Positions 47,537-56,222 of a stretch of DNA of 64,000 nucleotides are shown one piece after another; within the stretch, counting starts at the first letter, position 1; each line of letters begins with the position of its first letter. The stretch spans positions 62,001 through 126,000 of the forward strand of contig NZ_QCZD01000004.1 of the NCBI RefSeq assembly GCF_003075045.1. Reading direction: 5' to 3'. Position numbers and translations under genes: made by a program. The notes under the pieces were generated by a model. The model was not told the DNA's origin. It ran no database searches and saw only the letters and a list, made by a program, of their open reading frames with translations. This stretch comes from Maribacter litoralis. GTDB lineage: Bacteria > Bacteroidota > Bacteroidia > Flavobacteriales > Flavobacteriaceae.

Positions 47537-47554
47537 CCTGTTCTTCAAAATAAA

Positions 47555-48925
47555 TTAGTTGGTAAATTTCAATCGCTTTTCAATTGCCATAATCATAGCA
47601 TTGGCAATGTCTTTACCCGTAGCGTTTTCAATACCTTCTAGTCCCGGTGAAGAGTTGACTTCTAATAATAACGGTCCTTTATTGGAGCGAATAATATCTA
47701 CACCTGCAACGGCTAGGTTCAATACCTTGGCTGCCTTTAACGCCAGCTTTTTCTCGTCTGCAGTAATTTTGATAATAGAAGCCTTACCACCTTGGTGAAT
47801 ATTGGCCCTAAACTCCCCTTTTTGGGCTTGGCGCTGCATACTGGCAACTACCCTACCGTTTACCACGAAACAACGAATATCTTGCCCGTTTGCTTCTTTA
47901 ATAAACTCCTGTACCAAAATGTTTGTATTAACACTTTTAAAGGCATTGATAACACTTTCTGCCGCCTTGTTGGTTTCCGCCAAAACAACACCTTTGCCTT
48001 GCGTACTTTCCAGAAGTTTAATAATCAACGGCGCACCGTTTACCATTTTTATCAGGTCTTTGGTATCCATAGGTGATTTTGCAAATCCGGTTATCGGTAT
48101 ATGAATATCATGATTAGAGAATAATTGAGAGGCGAACAACTTATCCCTTGACTGTGTAATTGCCTCTGCCGAGTTCTGACAGTATACCCCTAGATTATTA
48201 AATTGACGAATTAACGCACAACCATAAAACGTAACCGATGGTTTAATTCTTGGTATTACGGCATCATACTCTTTTAAGATGATACCACCTCTATATCTTA
48301 TTTCGGGAGAATGGGCATCGAGCTTCATATAGGCTTGCTCAACATTTAAAAAATGTATTTCATGACCTCTAGCCTCCGCAGCCTCAACAATTCTTTTATT
48401 ACTATATAGATTAGGATTACTGGCTAGCAATGCAATTTTTAACCCTGTTTTCTCCTTAAAATAAGGTGCATAAAACGTATTGATCTCTTTATCTTCAAAA
48501 GATTGTAATTGATAGTTTACGGCAGGGTTTACAATAAAACGTTCGTTTAAGGCCTCTCTACCCAAAAGCATACGAAATTCCATCGTATCTCTATTGGCCA
48601 ATGTAAGCTCAATATCAAAAGTAGCATCTCCTAAAGTTATTGGTGTTTTAATAACCAATCGTTCTTCTGAAATACCAGATGAACTTTTAACCATACGGCG
48701 GGCAATTAACCTTGCTTGACATTCTATGGCTATACTGCGGTTTTCTTGTAGCGGACTTACCTCAAATTTTACCCATTCTTGACCACCTTTAGATACTATT
48801 TTAATGTTTGTAGCCTGTATAGAAGACGTCTTTGCACCAGAATCTACCCTAGCTTTTATTGCCGGTATTCCTAATTCATTAAAAACACACCACTCTTCAC
48901 TACCTATTATCTTTAAATTATCCAA
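47555..48925 (-). CDS. rimK: Fusion of PF05618-type zinc-protease-like domain and RimK ATP-grasp ligase
   Basis: A 456-residue two-domain protein. Residues about 8-140 resemble the retropepsin-like 'putative ATP-dependent zinc protease' family: [17 protein letters not shown] (Asp28-Ser-Gly) and LLGREAL. Residues about 155-450 are a RimK-type ATP-grasp ligase with [38 protein letters not shown] and [19 protein letters not shown]. RimK enzymes add glutamate to carboxyl groups of proteins or small molecules. The two families often occur as neighbours; here they are fused. A hairpin lies in its leader (48942-48957). Confidence 0.88.
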   Translation of the reverse strand: MDNLKIIGSEEWCVFNELGIPAIKARVDSGAKTSSIQATNIKIVSKGGQEWVKFEVSPLQENRSIAIECQARLIARRMVKSSSGISEERLVIKTPITLGDATFDIELTLANRDTMEFRMLLGREALNERFIVNPAVNYQLQSFEDKEINTFYAPYFKEKTGLKIALLASNPNLYSNKRIVEAAEARGHEIHFLNVEQAYMKLDAHSPEIRYRGGIILKEYDAVIPRIKPSVTFYGCALIRQFNNLGVYCQNSAEAITQSRDKLFASQLFSNHDIHIPITGFAKSPMDTKDLIKMVNGAPLIIKLLESTQGKGVVLAETNKAAESVINAFKSVNTNILVQEFIKEANGQDIRCFVVNGRVVASMQRQAQKGEFRANIHQGGKASIIKITADEKKLALKAAKVLNLAVAGVDIIRSNKGPLLLEVNSSPGLEGIENATGKDIANAMIMAIEKRLKFTN

Positions 48926-48941
48926 TTTTGTTTGTTTTTGA

Positions 48942-48957
48942 CCCCTAAATATAGGGG
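48942..48957 (-). promoter_or_regulatory. Short hairpin between the GNAT-nitrilase and RimK genes
   Basis: CCCCTA-AATA-TAGGGG, 6-bp perfect stem, in the 37-base gap before the RimK start codon. It could adjust relative expression of the two genes. It has no T-tract of terminator strength. Confidence 0.35.
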
Positions 48958-48962
48958 CTTTC

Positions 48963-50489
48963 TTATTTCTTTTTTAACTCAAATAAATCTATTCTTCTAT
49001 CGCGAAGATTACGTACCGCACCAAACTGATTTAGTTCACGAAGCAAACTAATATCGACATCGGCAATTAAGATCATTTCTGTATTCGGTGTTGCCTCTGC
49101 CTTAACTCCGTTAGTCGGGAATGAAAAATCGCACGGTGTAAACACCATAGATTGTGCAAACTGAATATCCATATTCTGTACATTGGGCAAGTTACCAACA
49201 CTACCGGCAATAGCAACGTAACATTCATTTTCTATTGCCCTTGCCTGAGCACAATGACGAACTCTTGAGTATCCGTTCTGCGTATCGGTCAAAAAGGGAA
49301 CGAACAAAATATCCATACCCTCATCTGCCAATAGACGACTTAATTCGGGAAATTCTGAATCGTAGCAAACCAACACGCCTATTTTACCACAATCGGTATC
49401 AAAAGCCTTTAATTGGTTACCACCTTGCATACCCCAAACTTTGGCTTCATCTGGAGTTACATGTAATTTTTCATAACGCTCCATGCTTCCGTCTCGTCTA
49501 CATAAATAACCTACGTTGTACAAACGCCCATCGATTACCTCGGGCATACTACCTGTAATAATGTTGATGTTGTACGATATGGAAAACTCTGAGAATTTTT
49601 GGGCTATTGCCTGTGTATGTTTTGCCAGTTCCCGAATGGCATCGGGCGTAGACATGTGATTGTTCACTGCCATTAAAGGGGCATTAAAAAACTCAGGAAA
49701 CAACGCAAAATCTGAACGATAGCCAGAAACCGCATCTATAAAATATTCTGCCTGCTCCAATAGCTCGTCCAAATCTTTATAAGGTCTCATTTGCCACTGG
49801 ATCAACCCTAATCTAATTACTGTTTTCTTTGTAGCCGCTTTTTTAGAAGGCTTTTGATAGTAGATATTATCCCACTCCATCAAAATAGCGAAATCTTGAG
49901 AAGCCTTGTCACCATCTAAATACCCTTTCATCACTTTTGCAGGATGAAAGTCATTACTAATTTGAAAGTTTAGAACTGGATCTTGAATTTCTTTTCTACG
50001 AACCTTATCTATATATTCTTTTGGAGACAATTCTGATGCATAGGCATGGTAATTAGGCATACGACCTCCAAAAACAATACTCTTTAAGTTTAACTTTTCA
50101 CAAAGTTCTTTTCTATAATCGTACAAACGACGACCTAAACGTAACCCCCTAAAACTTGGTTTTATAAATACTTCAATACCATAAAGCACATCGCCCTCAT
50201 CATCATGGGTGTCAAAAGAATACTTGCCGGTAATTTGCTCGTAAGTATGGGTATCATCAAAAGCATCATAATCTACCACAATTGATAAGGCTACACCTGC
50301 AAGTTGACCATTGATCTTAATTACAACCTGACCTTCAGGAAATTTTTCGATCAAAGATTTAATATGTTTCTCTTTCCAATAAGAGCCGGGCATATTGGTA
50401 TAGGCAGAAATCATAGCAGTTTTCAGTTCTTGATAATCATCAAGATCTAAAAACTTTAATTCAATATTTTCAATTTCGTCGATTTTCAT
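48963..50489 (-). CDS. Bifunctional GNAT acetyltransferase/carbon-nitrogen hydrolase (YhcX-like)
   Basis: A 508-residue fusion. Residues about 10-185 are a GNAT domain, with [21 protein letters not shown] as the acetyl-CoA motif (shown only as a pattern, VxxxxRGxxLGxxL). Residues about 222-500 are a nitrilase-superfamily amidohydrolase with the Glu-Lys-Cys triad: [20 protein letters not shown] and [12 protein letters not shown]. The architecture matches B. subtilis YhcX; the substrate is unknown. It lies 194 bases downstream of the polyamine genes on the same strand, separated by a likely terminator, so functional linkage is only a hypothesis. Confidence 0.9.
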   Translation of the reverse strand: MKIDEIENIELKFLDLDDYQELKTAMISAYTNMPGSYWKEKHIKSLIEKFPEGQVVIKINGQLAGVALSIVVDYDAFDDTHTYEQITGKYSFDTHDDEGDVLYGIEVFIKPSFRGLRLGRRLYDYRKELCEKLNLKSIVFGGRMPNYHAYASELSPKEYIDKVRRKEIQDPVLNFQISNDFHPAKVMKGYLDGDKASQDFAILMEWDNIYYQKPSKKAATKKTVIRLGLIQWQMRPYKDLDELLEQAEYFIDAVSGYRSDFALFPEFFNAPLMAVNNHMSTPDAIRELAKHTQAIAQKFSEFSISYNINIITGSMPEVIDGRLYNVGYLCRRDGSMERYEKLHVTPDEAKVWGMQGGNQLKAFDTDCGKIGVLVCYDSEFPELSRLLADEGMDILFVPFLTDTQNGYSRVRHCAQARAIENECYVAIAGSVGNLPNVQNMDIQFAQSMVFTPCDFSFPTNGVKAEATPNTEMILIADVDISLLRELNQFGAVRNLRDRRIDLFELKKK

Positions 50490-50609
50490 TTATCTGTTGT
50501 AAGTACAACGATATTAGTTTATAGTTTTAAATGGAAAGCAGTTTTTGGGCTAACCCAAGTGGTATTCGGAAAAACATATTTTTCTCCAAGTAAGAGAAAA
50601 AAATATACA

Positions 50610-50632
50610 CCGGTCTACAGAAAGCAGACCGG
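50610..50632 (-). terminator. Probable terminator of the polyamine operon
   Basis: CCGGTCT at 50610-50616 pairs with AGACCGG at 50626-50632 around a 9-base loop. On the minus strand the stem is followed after 6 bases by a T7 run (50597-50603). The offset T-run makes it weaker than the other terminators here. Confidence 0.6.
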
Positions 50633-50683
50633 AAATATCATTTGTATATACGTGATCAAACTTAGATTAAAATACATTTAATC

Positions 50684-51001
50684 TTAATCATCACCATCAA
50701 CCATATCCTCTGGATCTGGCTCTACTACCGCTGTTGGATCATCATCGTCAAAATCTTCATAGTCATCTTCATCATAATTCTCCATTGTATACTCAAGTTT
50801 GGCACTGATTTTAACCAAATACTTGGTGTCTTCGGTTAAAACCTCAACCGCTTCAATACGTTCTCCTTGAGCATTTCTAAAGGAGATTATATTACGGTCG
50901 TCATATCCATCAGGATATTTGTCTACCAACAGTTTTAAAACTTCTGGCGTCAACTTTTTAAAGTCCACGATTACTCTTTTTAAGTGTGCGTTCTTGTCCA
51001 T
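50684..51001 (-). CDS. Small acidic-tailed protein in the polyamine locus
   Basis: A 105-residue cytoplasmic protein. The first 70 residues look folded (VIVDFKKLTPEVLKLLVDKY and ISFRNAQGERIEAVEVL); the last 35 are almost all Asp and Glu (YDEDDYEDFDDDDP). I do not recognise a named family. It begins 2 bases after the deoxyhypusine-synthase-like gene ends, so it is the last gene of that operon. The acidic tail could bind cationic polyamines or a basic partner; this is speculation. Confidence 0.75.
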   Translation of the reverse strand: MDKNAHLKRVIVDFKKLTPEVLKLLVDKYPDGYDDRNIISFRNAQGERIEAVEVLTEDTKYLVKISAKLEYTMENYDEDDYEDFDDDDPTAVVEPDPEDMVDGDD

Positions 51002-51003
51002 AA

Positions 51004-51981
51004 TTACATGTCTAATAGGTAAGCAAAAATTAATGGTGCAACAATCGTCGCATCGCTTTCAATAATATATTTGGGTGTATTGATATCTAATTTTCCCCAG
51101 GTAATTTTTTCATTTGGCACTGCACCTGAGTACGAACCATAACTTGTTGTACTGTCGCTAATTTGACAGAAATAGCTCCAAAACGGAGTGTCGGTTCGTT
51201 CCATATCTTGATATAGCATCGGCACAACACAAATAGGGAAATCGCCCGCGATACCACCACCAATTTGGAAGAATCCGATTCCATTTTCAGAATTATCGGT
51301 ATACCAATCTGCCAAGAACGTCATGTACTCGATACCAGATTTCATGGTACTCGCTTTCAACTCCCCCTTCATTACATACGATGCAAAAATGTTACCCATG
51401 GTACTATCTTCCCAACCTGGGCAAATGATAGGCAGGTTTTTTTCTGCAGCTGCATACATCCACGAATCTTTAAGGTCAATTTCATAATATTCTTCCAAGA
51501 CACCCGAAAGCAACATTTTGTACATAAATTCATGTGGTAAATAACGCTCTCCCTTATCATCGGCATCTTTCCAGATTTTAAAAATATGCTCTTGTAATCT
51601 TCTAAAAGCCTCTTCTTCTGGTATACAGGTATCCGTAACACGATTCAGTCCTTTTTCCAACAGGTCCCACTCATCTTGCGGAGTCAAGTCTCTGTAATTA
51701 GGCACACGCTTGTAATGAGAATGTGCTACCAAATTCATGATATCTTCCTCAAGGTTAGCACCCGTACAGGAAATGATCTGCACCTTATCTTGACGTATAA
51801 CCTCTGCAAAGATTTTACCTAATTCTGCGGTGGACATAGCACCAGCCAACGAAACCAACATTTTGGCTCCATTTTCCAACTGTTCTTCATACCCCTTTGC
51901 GGCATCGACCAAGGCAGCGGCATTAAAATGTAAATAGTATTTTTCTATAAAATTGGTGATCGCACCTTTAGTCTTCGTCAT
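51004..51981 (-). CDS. Deoxyhypusine synthase family protein, probable homospermidine synthase
   Basis: A 325-residue cytoplasmic enzyme. In eukaryotes and archaea the family moves an aminobutyl group from spermidine to a lysine of eIF5A through a covalent intermediate on an enzyme lysine. That lysine is kept here as K297 in KITWGKLD, and NAD-site segments ISCTGANLEED, GWEDSTMGN and FFQIGGGIAGDFP are present. Bacteria lack eIF5A. Because agmatinase and arginine decarboxylase genes precede it, and homospermidine is a typical flavobacterial polyamine, a role in making homospermidine from putrescine is the best inference. It overlaps the agmatinase gene by 14 bases. Confidence 0.88.
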   Translation of the reverse strand: MTKTKGAITNFIEKYYLHFNAAALVDAAKGYEEQLENGAKMLVSLAGAMSTAELGKIFAEVIRQDKVQIISCTGANLEEDIMNLVAHSHYKRVPNYRDLTPQDEWDLLEKGLNRVTDTCIPEEEAFRRLQEHIFKIWKDADDKGERYLPHEFMYKMLLSGVLEEYYEIDLKDSWMYAAAEKNLPIICPGWEDSTMGNIFASYVMKGELKASTMKSGIEYMTFLADWYTDNSENGIGFFQIGGGIAGDFPICVVPMLYQDMERTDTPFWSYFCQISDSTTSYGSYSGAVPNEKITWGKLDINTPKYIIESDATIVAPLIFAYLLDM

Positions 51982-52906
51982 CTTCGAATCTTGAATTTGT
52001 ATTTGCTTTATAATCTACATCAAAAGTATTGTCATACTCTTGATCAAAATCTTGCCCCGCAAATTTATAGCTGAGCATCTTGTAATATAATTTTGCCGCC
52101 AAGAAGTCTGACGATCTATCATTTTCGTTAGGGCAAAGCTCAACAATGTCGAAACCTACCACGTTCTTATCTTCAAAAACCTGTTTTAAAAACTCAATGG
52201 TCTCGTACCAAAGTAATCCGCCTGGTTCTGGAGTGCCGGTAGATGGCATTATAGAAGGGTCAAAAGCATCTAGGTCGAATGTAATAAATACATTGTCCGT
52301 CATGGCTTCGATCACCTTATCTGACCAATATTCATCAGCGATCATATCATGTGCAAAGAAGGTTTTTTCCTCATCCATTACCGTTTTTTCAATGGCATCC
52401 ATAGAACGAATACCTACTTGAATTAAATTAGTGGTCTGGCTAGCTTCATAAACTGCACAGGCATGGTTATACTTGGTACCTTCGTAAGATTCCCTAAGAT
52501 CTGCATGTGCATCTATCTGCAACACCGTTAAATTATCGAAACACTCATTAAAGGCACGTATAGAACCAATAGATATAGAATGTTCACCACCAAAAAGAGT
52601 TACAAACTTGTTACGTTTAATAAAGTCTTTGGTAATGTTATGCACTTCATTCACCATAGCCTCAGGAGAGCTATTCTCAGTTATTGGCTCAGTTAAATGA
52701 ATACCTTGTTTGTAAACTTCAGAGTCGGTTTCAATATCATACAATTCCATGTTTTCTGAAGCTTCCAAAAAAGCATCAGGACCTTTGTCCGCTCCTTTAC
52801 CCCATGTACTGGTTCCGTCATAGGGAACAGGTATCAAGATAATTTTTGATTTTTCTAGTTGCGCGAATTCATCGGAAATACCGGCATAATTCTTAGATGT
52901 ACTCAT
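51968..52906 (-). CDS. speB: Agmatinase
   Basis: A 312-residue ureohydrolase that converts agmatine to putrescine and urea. Mn2+ ligands are all present: FGGEHSIS (H109), QIDAHADLRES (D132, H134, D136) and FDLDAFDPSIMPSTGTPEPGG, seen as D211 and D213. The C-terminal acidic extension (SRFEDDED) is unusual and is partly encoded in the overlap with the next gene. Gene order speA, speB, synthase is that of the pathway. Confidence 0.94.
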   Translation of the reverse strand: MSTSKNYAGISDEFAQLEKSKIILIPVPYDGTSTWGKGADKGPDAFLEASENMELYDIETDSEVYKQGIHLTEPITENSSPEAMVNEVHNITKDFIKRNKFVTLFGGEHSISIGSIRAFNECFDNLTVLQIDAHADLRESYEGTKYNHACAVYEASQTTNLIQVGIRSMDAIEKTVMDEEKTFFAHDMIADEYWSDKVIEAMTDNVFITFDLDAFDPSIMPSTGTPEPGGLLWYETIEFLKQVFEDKNVVGFDIVELCPNENDRSSDFLAAKLYYKMLSYKFAGQDFDQEYDNTFDVDYKANTNSRFEDDED

Positions 52907-53008
52907 GATATATTAGCTATTGTTAAGTGGTTTTTTAGTAATATTTTCAATTTTATATACGTAATTCTGTTTGTATCGGTCTTTGTTATCCCGTTCTTTT
53001 TCTTCATG

Positions 53009-54412
53009 CTAAGCATTTACTTGATAACCTAGAATATCTAACAGGTCTTCTGCTTTTTGCTGGGCTCTAAAGAGTTTGTAAGTGAAGTTACCTTTTTCAT
53101 CTTTATCAATCAATACGTGTTTTGGCTGCGGAATCAAACAGTGTTGCAAACCTCCATACCCACCAATGGTCTCTTGATAAGCACCTGTATTAAAAAAGCC
53201 GATGTACAGCGGTTTTTCCCTTTTATACTTTGGTAAATAAATAGCGTTCATGTTCTGTTCACTATTGTAGTAATCATCACTATCACATGTTAAACCGCCC
53301 AACAGAACGCGCTCATATTCATCGTTCCAACGATTAATTGGCAGCATGATAAACCTTTTGTTGATCGCCCAAGTATCTGGTAAGGTCGTTATGAAAGAAG
53401 AATCAATCATATTCCATTTCTCACGATCGTTCTGTTGTTTCTGATATAGAATTTCGTAAATTGCACCGCCACTCTCACCTACCGTGAAGCTACCGAATTC
53501 GGTGAAAATATGAGGAACTGGTACATCTGCTTCTGAGCACGTAATATTAATCTGATTTAAAATTTCATTGATCATATATTGGTAATCGTACTCAAACGCC
53601 AACGTGTTCTTTATTGGAAAACCGCCTCCAATATTTAAACTATCTAATGATGGGCAAATCTTCTTTAAACGAACATATACTTTCAAGCATTTTACAAGCT
53701 CGTTCCAATAATATGCATTGTCACGTATACCCGTATTAATGAAGAAGTGTAGCATTTTAAGTTCTACCTTATCATTGTCTTTAATTTGATTTTCGTAAAA
53801 AGGAACAATATTCTTGTAACCGATACCCAAACGAGAGGTATAGAACTCGAATTTCGGCTCTTCTTCAGATGCAATACGAATACCAACTTTAAAAGTATCG
53901 TTAATCTCATCTGACAATAAATCTATCTCTTCGTAATTATCGATTATAGGCACACAATTTTGGTGTCCGTCATTGATTAAACGAGCAATATTATCTATAT
54001 ATTTTTCGCGCTTGAAACCGTTACAGATAACATAGGTTTCATTTGTTAACTTACCATCTGCTTTTAATTTTTCAATGATATTGATATCGAAGGCCGAAGA
54101 GGTTTCCATATGAATATTGTTCTTTAAAGCCTCGTGCATTACATGCTGAAAATGTGAGCTTTTAGTACAATAACAATAATGGTATTTACCCTTATAATTA
54201 TTTTTTTCTATAGCATTGGCGAACCAGTTTTTGGCCCTTAAAATATTCTCTGAAATTTTTGGTAAATATGTGAATTTTAACGGACTACCATATTGCTGCA
54301 CCAACTCGTTCAAAGGTATGCCGTGAAACTGCAAGTGCTCTCCGTCTAAATTAAATTCTTCTTGGGGAAAATAATAAGTTTGATCAATTAGATCAATGTA
54401 TTTGGTATTCAT
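53009..54412 (-). CDS. speA: Arginine decarboxylase, short PLP-dependent type
   Basis: A 467-residue fold-III PLP enzyme. The Schiff-base lysine is K84 in HYCYCTKSSHF, followed by GIRIASEEEPKFEF, LNIGGGFPI, FTEFGSFTVGESG and the CDSDD motif (GGLTCDSDDYY), with which the active site is completed across the dimer. It is shorter than the 630-residue SpeA of E. coli and lacks that enzyme's inserted helical bundle. Arginine rather than lysine or diaminopimelate as substrate is inferred from the agmatinase gene 102 bases downstream. Confidence 0.88.
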   Translation of the reverse strand: MNTKYIDLIDQTYYFPQEEFNLDGEHLQFHGIPLNELVQQYGSPLKFTYLPKISENILRAKNWFANAIEKNNYKGKYHYCYCTKSSHFQHVMHEALKNNIHMETSSAFDINIIEKLKADGKLTNETYVICNGFKREKYIDNIARLINDGHQNCVPIIDNYEEIDLLSDEINDTFKVGIRIASEEEPKFEFYTSRLGIGYKNIVPFYENQIKDNDKVELKMLHFFINTGIRDNAYYWNELVKCLKVYVRLKKICPSLDSLNIGGGFPIKNTLAFEYDYQYMINEILNQINITCSEADVPVPHIFTEFGSFTVGESGGAIYEILYQKQQNDREKWNMIDSSFITTLPDTWAINKRFIMLPINRWNDEYERVLLGGLTCDSDDYYNSEQNMNAIYLPKYKREKPLYIGFFNTGAYQETIGGYGGLQHCLIPQPKHVLIDKDEKGNFTYKLFRAQQKAEDLLDILGYQVNA

Positions 54413-54890
54413 GAAATTGAATTAAAATGAAATATGATATTTTATAAATATAGTAACTAGCCAAGTGACTTAAAGTTAAGAAAACGTAACCATGTAGAAA
54501 CAGGGTATCACACCAATATTTGACGTTGTGTAGTAGGAATAAAGAAGTAATCATGCTGACTTTGCATGATACTAGAATAAAGGGCGGAAGTTTGCTTTAC
54601 TAATCGGCAACCTATCTTATAAGCCATTTGTGGGAAATACTTCCAATTTCCCTCAAACCCGAACATAGAATAACGATACATAATGTTCAGCTAAAAGCCT
54701 GAAATCTCCAACATACAAAGTTGTATATTAGGACAGGACAAATGAAATCAAAAAAAATGAAAAAACAAGCTTTTTCGTTTTTTTTACGACCAGTGACAAA
54801 AATTTTAAAAATTAGACCTGAAAATACTGAAATAAAAATATAACTATCTTATTTTTAATGCATTAAAACAACAAATTTAAAACTAAGAAA
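54413..54890. other. Gene-free divergent region between speA and a secreted-protein gene
   Basis: 478 bases with no supportable coding frame. It contains a near-palindrome (ATCATGC...GCATGAT around 54551-54570) and one long A/T-rich stem-loop at 54750-54785. Parts with mixed base composition, about 54480-54720, could specify an untranslated RNA or a long leader. No full promoter was found on either strand. Confidence 0.5.
54750..54785 (+). terminator. A/T-rich stem-loop resembling a terminator
   Basis: A run of eight A, then TGAAAAA (54750-54764) pairs with TTTTTCG and eight T (54771-54785), 14 bp with one wobble and a 6-base loop. The U-run is good but the stem is nearly all A-T. Lying between divergent genes, it could end a short non-coding transcript. 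Confidence 0.4.
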
Positions 54891-55640
54891 ATGAAAATTG
54901 ATAATTTAAAAACACCATATTTCGCAGTAATTCTATTTTTTGCCGCAAGTTTAGCTTCCTACGGTCAAATTAAGCGCGGAATTTATGTTGATACTATTGA
55001 AAATAACGGTGTAAAAAGAGTGCATCAAGTAAAAATTAATCAGGATTATTTTATCTATAATGAATATGAAATTGAACCTGCAAAATTTATAAAAACAGTG
55101 GGCGGCTTTTTTCAAATTGACGATACCTCAACAGGCAAACTATTGGTAGCGCGTTTAGAATTTAATTCCGACTTCAAGAATGATGCTGTAAGAGAACTAT
55201 CAATTCCTATTGAGGTTGAAGATGATAAGTTAAAAATGAACTGGAAACAACAATTAACGTTAGAACATATAAAAGCTACAGCACAAGATTTAGACGGCGC
55301 ATGGCTTTTTGCCACTAGAGGACCAGATACCGGGCAAGAAAGACGCGGTGAAGAAAATTCAAGAAAGACATTAAAGCTCTTAATGGACAATACTTTTCAA
55401 TGGATAGCTTATGACACTGAATCTTTTCGTTTTTCAGGCACGGGCGGCGGCGCCTATTCCGCTGAAAACGGAATCTATAAAGAGTTTATAGAATTCTTCT
55501 CTAAAGATAATTCTAGGGTTGGTGCTGATTTGGAATTCAACTACAGTATTGAAGGTGAAGATTGGCACCACACGGGTAAAAACAGTAAAGGCGAGCCAAT
55601 GTATGAAATATGGAGCAAAAGATCATTGGCAGACGAATAA
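54891..55640 (+). CDS. Secreted protein with lipocalin/DUF4488-like C-terminal half
   Basis: A 249-residue exported protein; signal peptide ends near ASYGQ. The second half (from about residue 130) has the pattern LDGAWLFATRGPD, KLLMDNTFQWIAYD, GTGGGAYSAENGIYKEFIEF and GEDWHHTGKN, which resembles DUF4488-type small beta-barrels common in Bacteroidota. The first half is another beta-rich unit. Likely periplasmic or surface-located and ligand-binding by fold only. Confidence 0.75.
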   Translation: MKIDNLKTPYFAVILFFAASLASYGQIKRGIYVDTIENNGVKRVHQVKINQDYFIYNEYEIEPAKFIKTVGGFFQIDDTSTGKLLVARLEFNSDFKNDAVRELSIPIEVEDDKLKMNWKQQLTLEHIKATAQDLDGAWLFATRGPDTGQERRGEENSRKTLKLLMDNTFQWIAYDTESFRFSGTGGGAYSAENGIYKEFIEFFSKDNSRVGADLEFNYSIEGEDWHHTGKNSKGEPMYEIWSKRSLADE

Positions 55641-55796
55641 GATAGACCAAACTTACATTTTAAAAACCACTCCGATTTAGATGCTGATTATAAGGATATA
55701 GAGTAAGATTATAAAAAGGCCACCGTTTATCGAAAATAACATTAGATGAACATAGCCGTACAATACTTTTTATAGTTTAGTAGAAAATTCCTACTT
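55641..55796. other. Intergenic stretch before the 30-residue gene
   Basis: 156 AT-rich bases. No terminator after the preceding gene and no full promoter consensus; TATAGTTTAG near 55771 is a weak match to the -7 box. Confidence 0.4.
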
Positions 55797-55889
55797 ATGT
55801 CCAACTACATTAACCTTTTCGGATTTTTTGCTATTTGTTTGGTAATCGCCTTTTTATGGGTTTTCTTTTTTACAGAAAACAAAAATTAA
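55797..55889 (+). CDS. 30-residue single-pass membrane peptide
   Basis: An ATG-TAA frame of 30 codons. The peptide is MSNYINLFGF followed by a continuous hydrophobic helix (residues 7-25, ending LWVFFFT) and a charged ENKN tail. This is the layout of bacterial small membrane proteins: short polar N-terminus, one TM helix, short polar C-terminus. A strong terminator lies 54 bases downstream and no other gene fits this interval. Not recognised as a named family. Confidence 0.55.
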   Translation: MSNYINLFGFFAICLVIAFLWVFFFTENKN

Positions 55890-55943
55890 ACCCACTATGG
55901 TTTAATAGTAAATAAGAGATAAAAGTCATGATTTTATGGCATA

Positions 55944-55972
55944 AAAAAGCCGATTTTATCAATCGGCTTTTT
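55944..55972. terminator. Intrinsic terminator after the 30-residue gene
   Basis: A 12-bp perfect stem (55944-55955 with 55961-55972), GCCGAT/ATCGGC core, A and T tracts on either side, loop TTATC. Confidence 0.9.
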
Positions 55973-56222
55973 CAAACTAACTCAAACTAAGAACGTATCC
56001 CTTTTTTAGGGCACAGCAAAACTAATACTCCAAAGTGGCTGTAAAGTAATTTATAGGTAAACATTCTGTTACCAAATTGATTTATTGATTCCTTAATTCA
56101 AGTAAATTCCAATTATTTTAGCAATTACTATATTTCATATATGAAACAATGATCTTAAATCATTCTTTATTACATTAGAGAATAGTGATTCTTGTATTGA
56201 ATAGATAAAACTTAAAAACTGA
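55973..56222. other. Upstream region of the nucleotide cyclase gene
   Basis: 250 AT-rich bases, no open frame of interest. TTGTATTGAATAGATAAAAC near 56193 may contain the promoter, but it does not match the consensus well. Confidence 0.4.

Noticed and set aside
47559-48104. Plus-strand open frames opposite rimK
   Set aside because: They lie antisense to a strongly supported gene and show no family signature.
50684-50790. Frameshift or low-complexity artefact in the acidic tail gene
   Set aside because: The frame is open, has a proper stop and fits tightly behind its neighbour; acidic tails are common.
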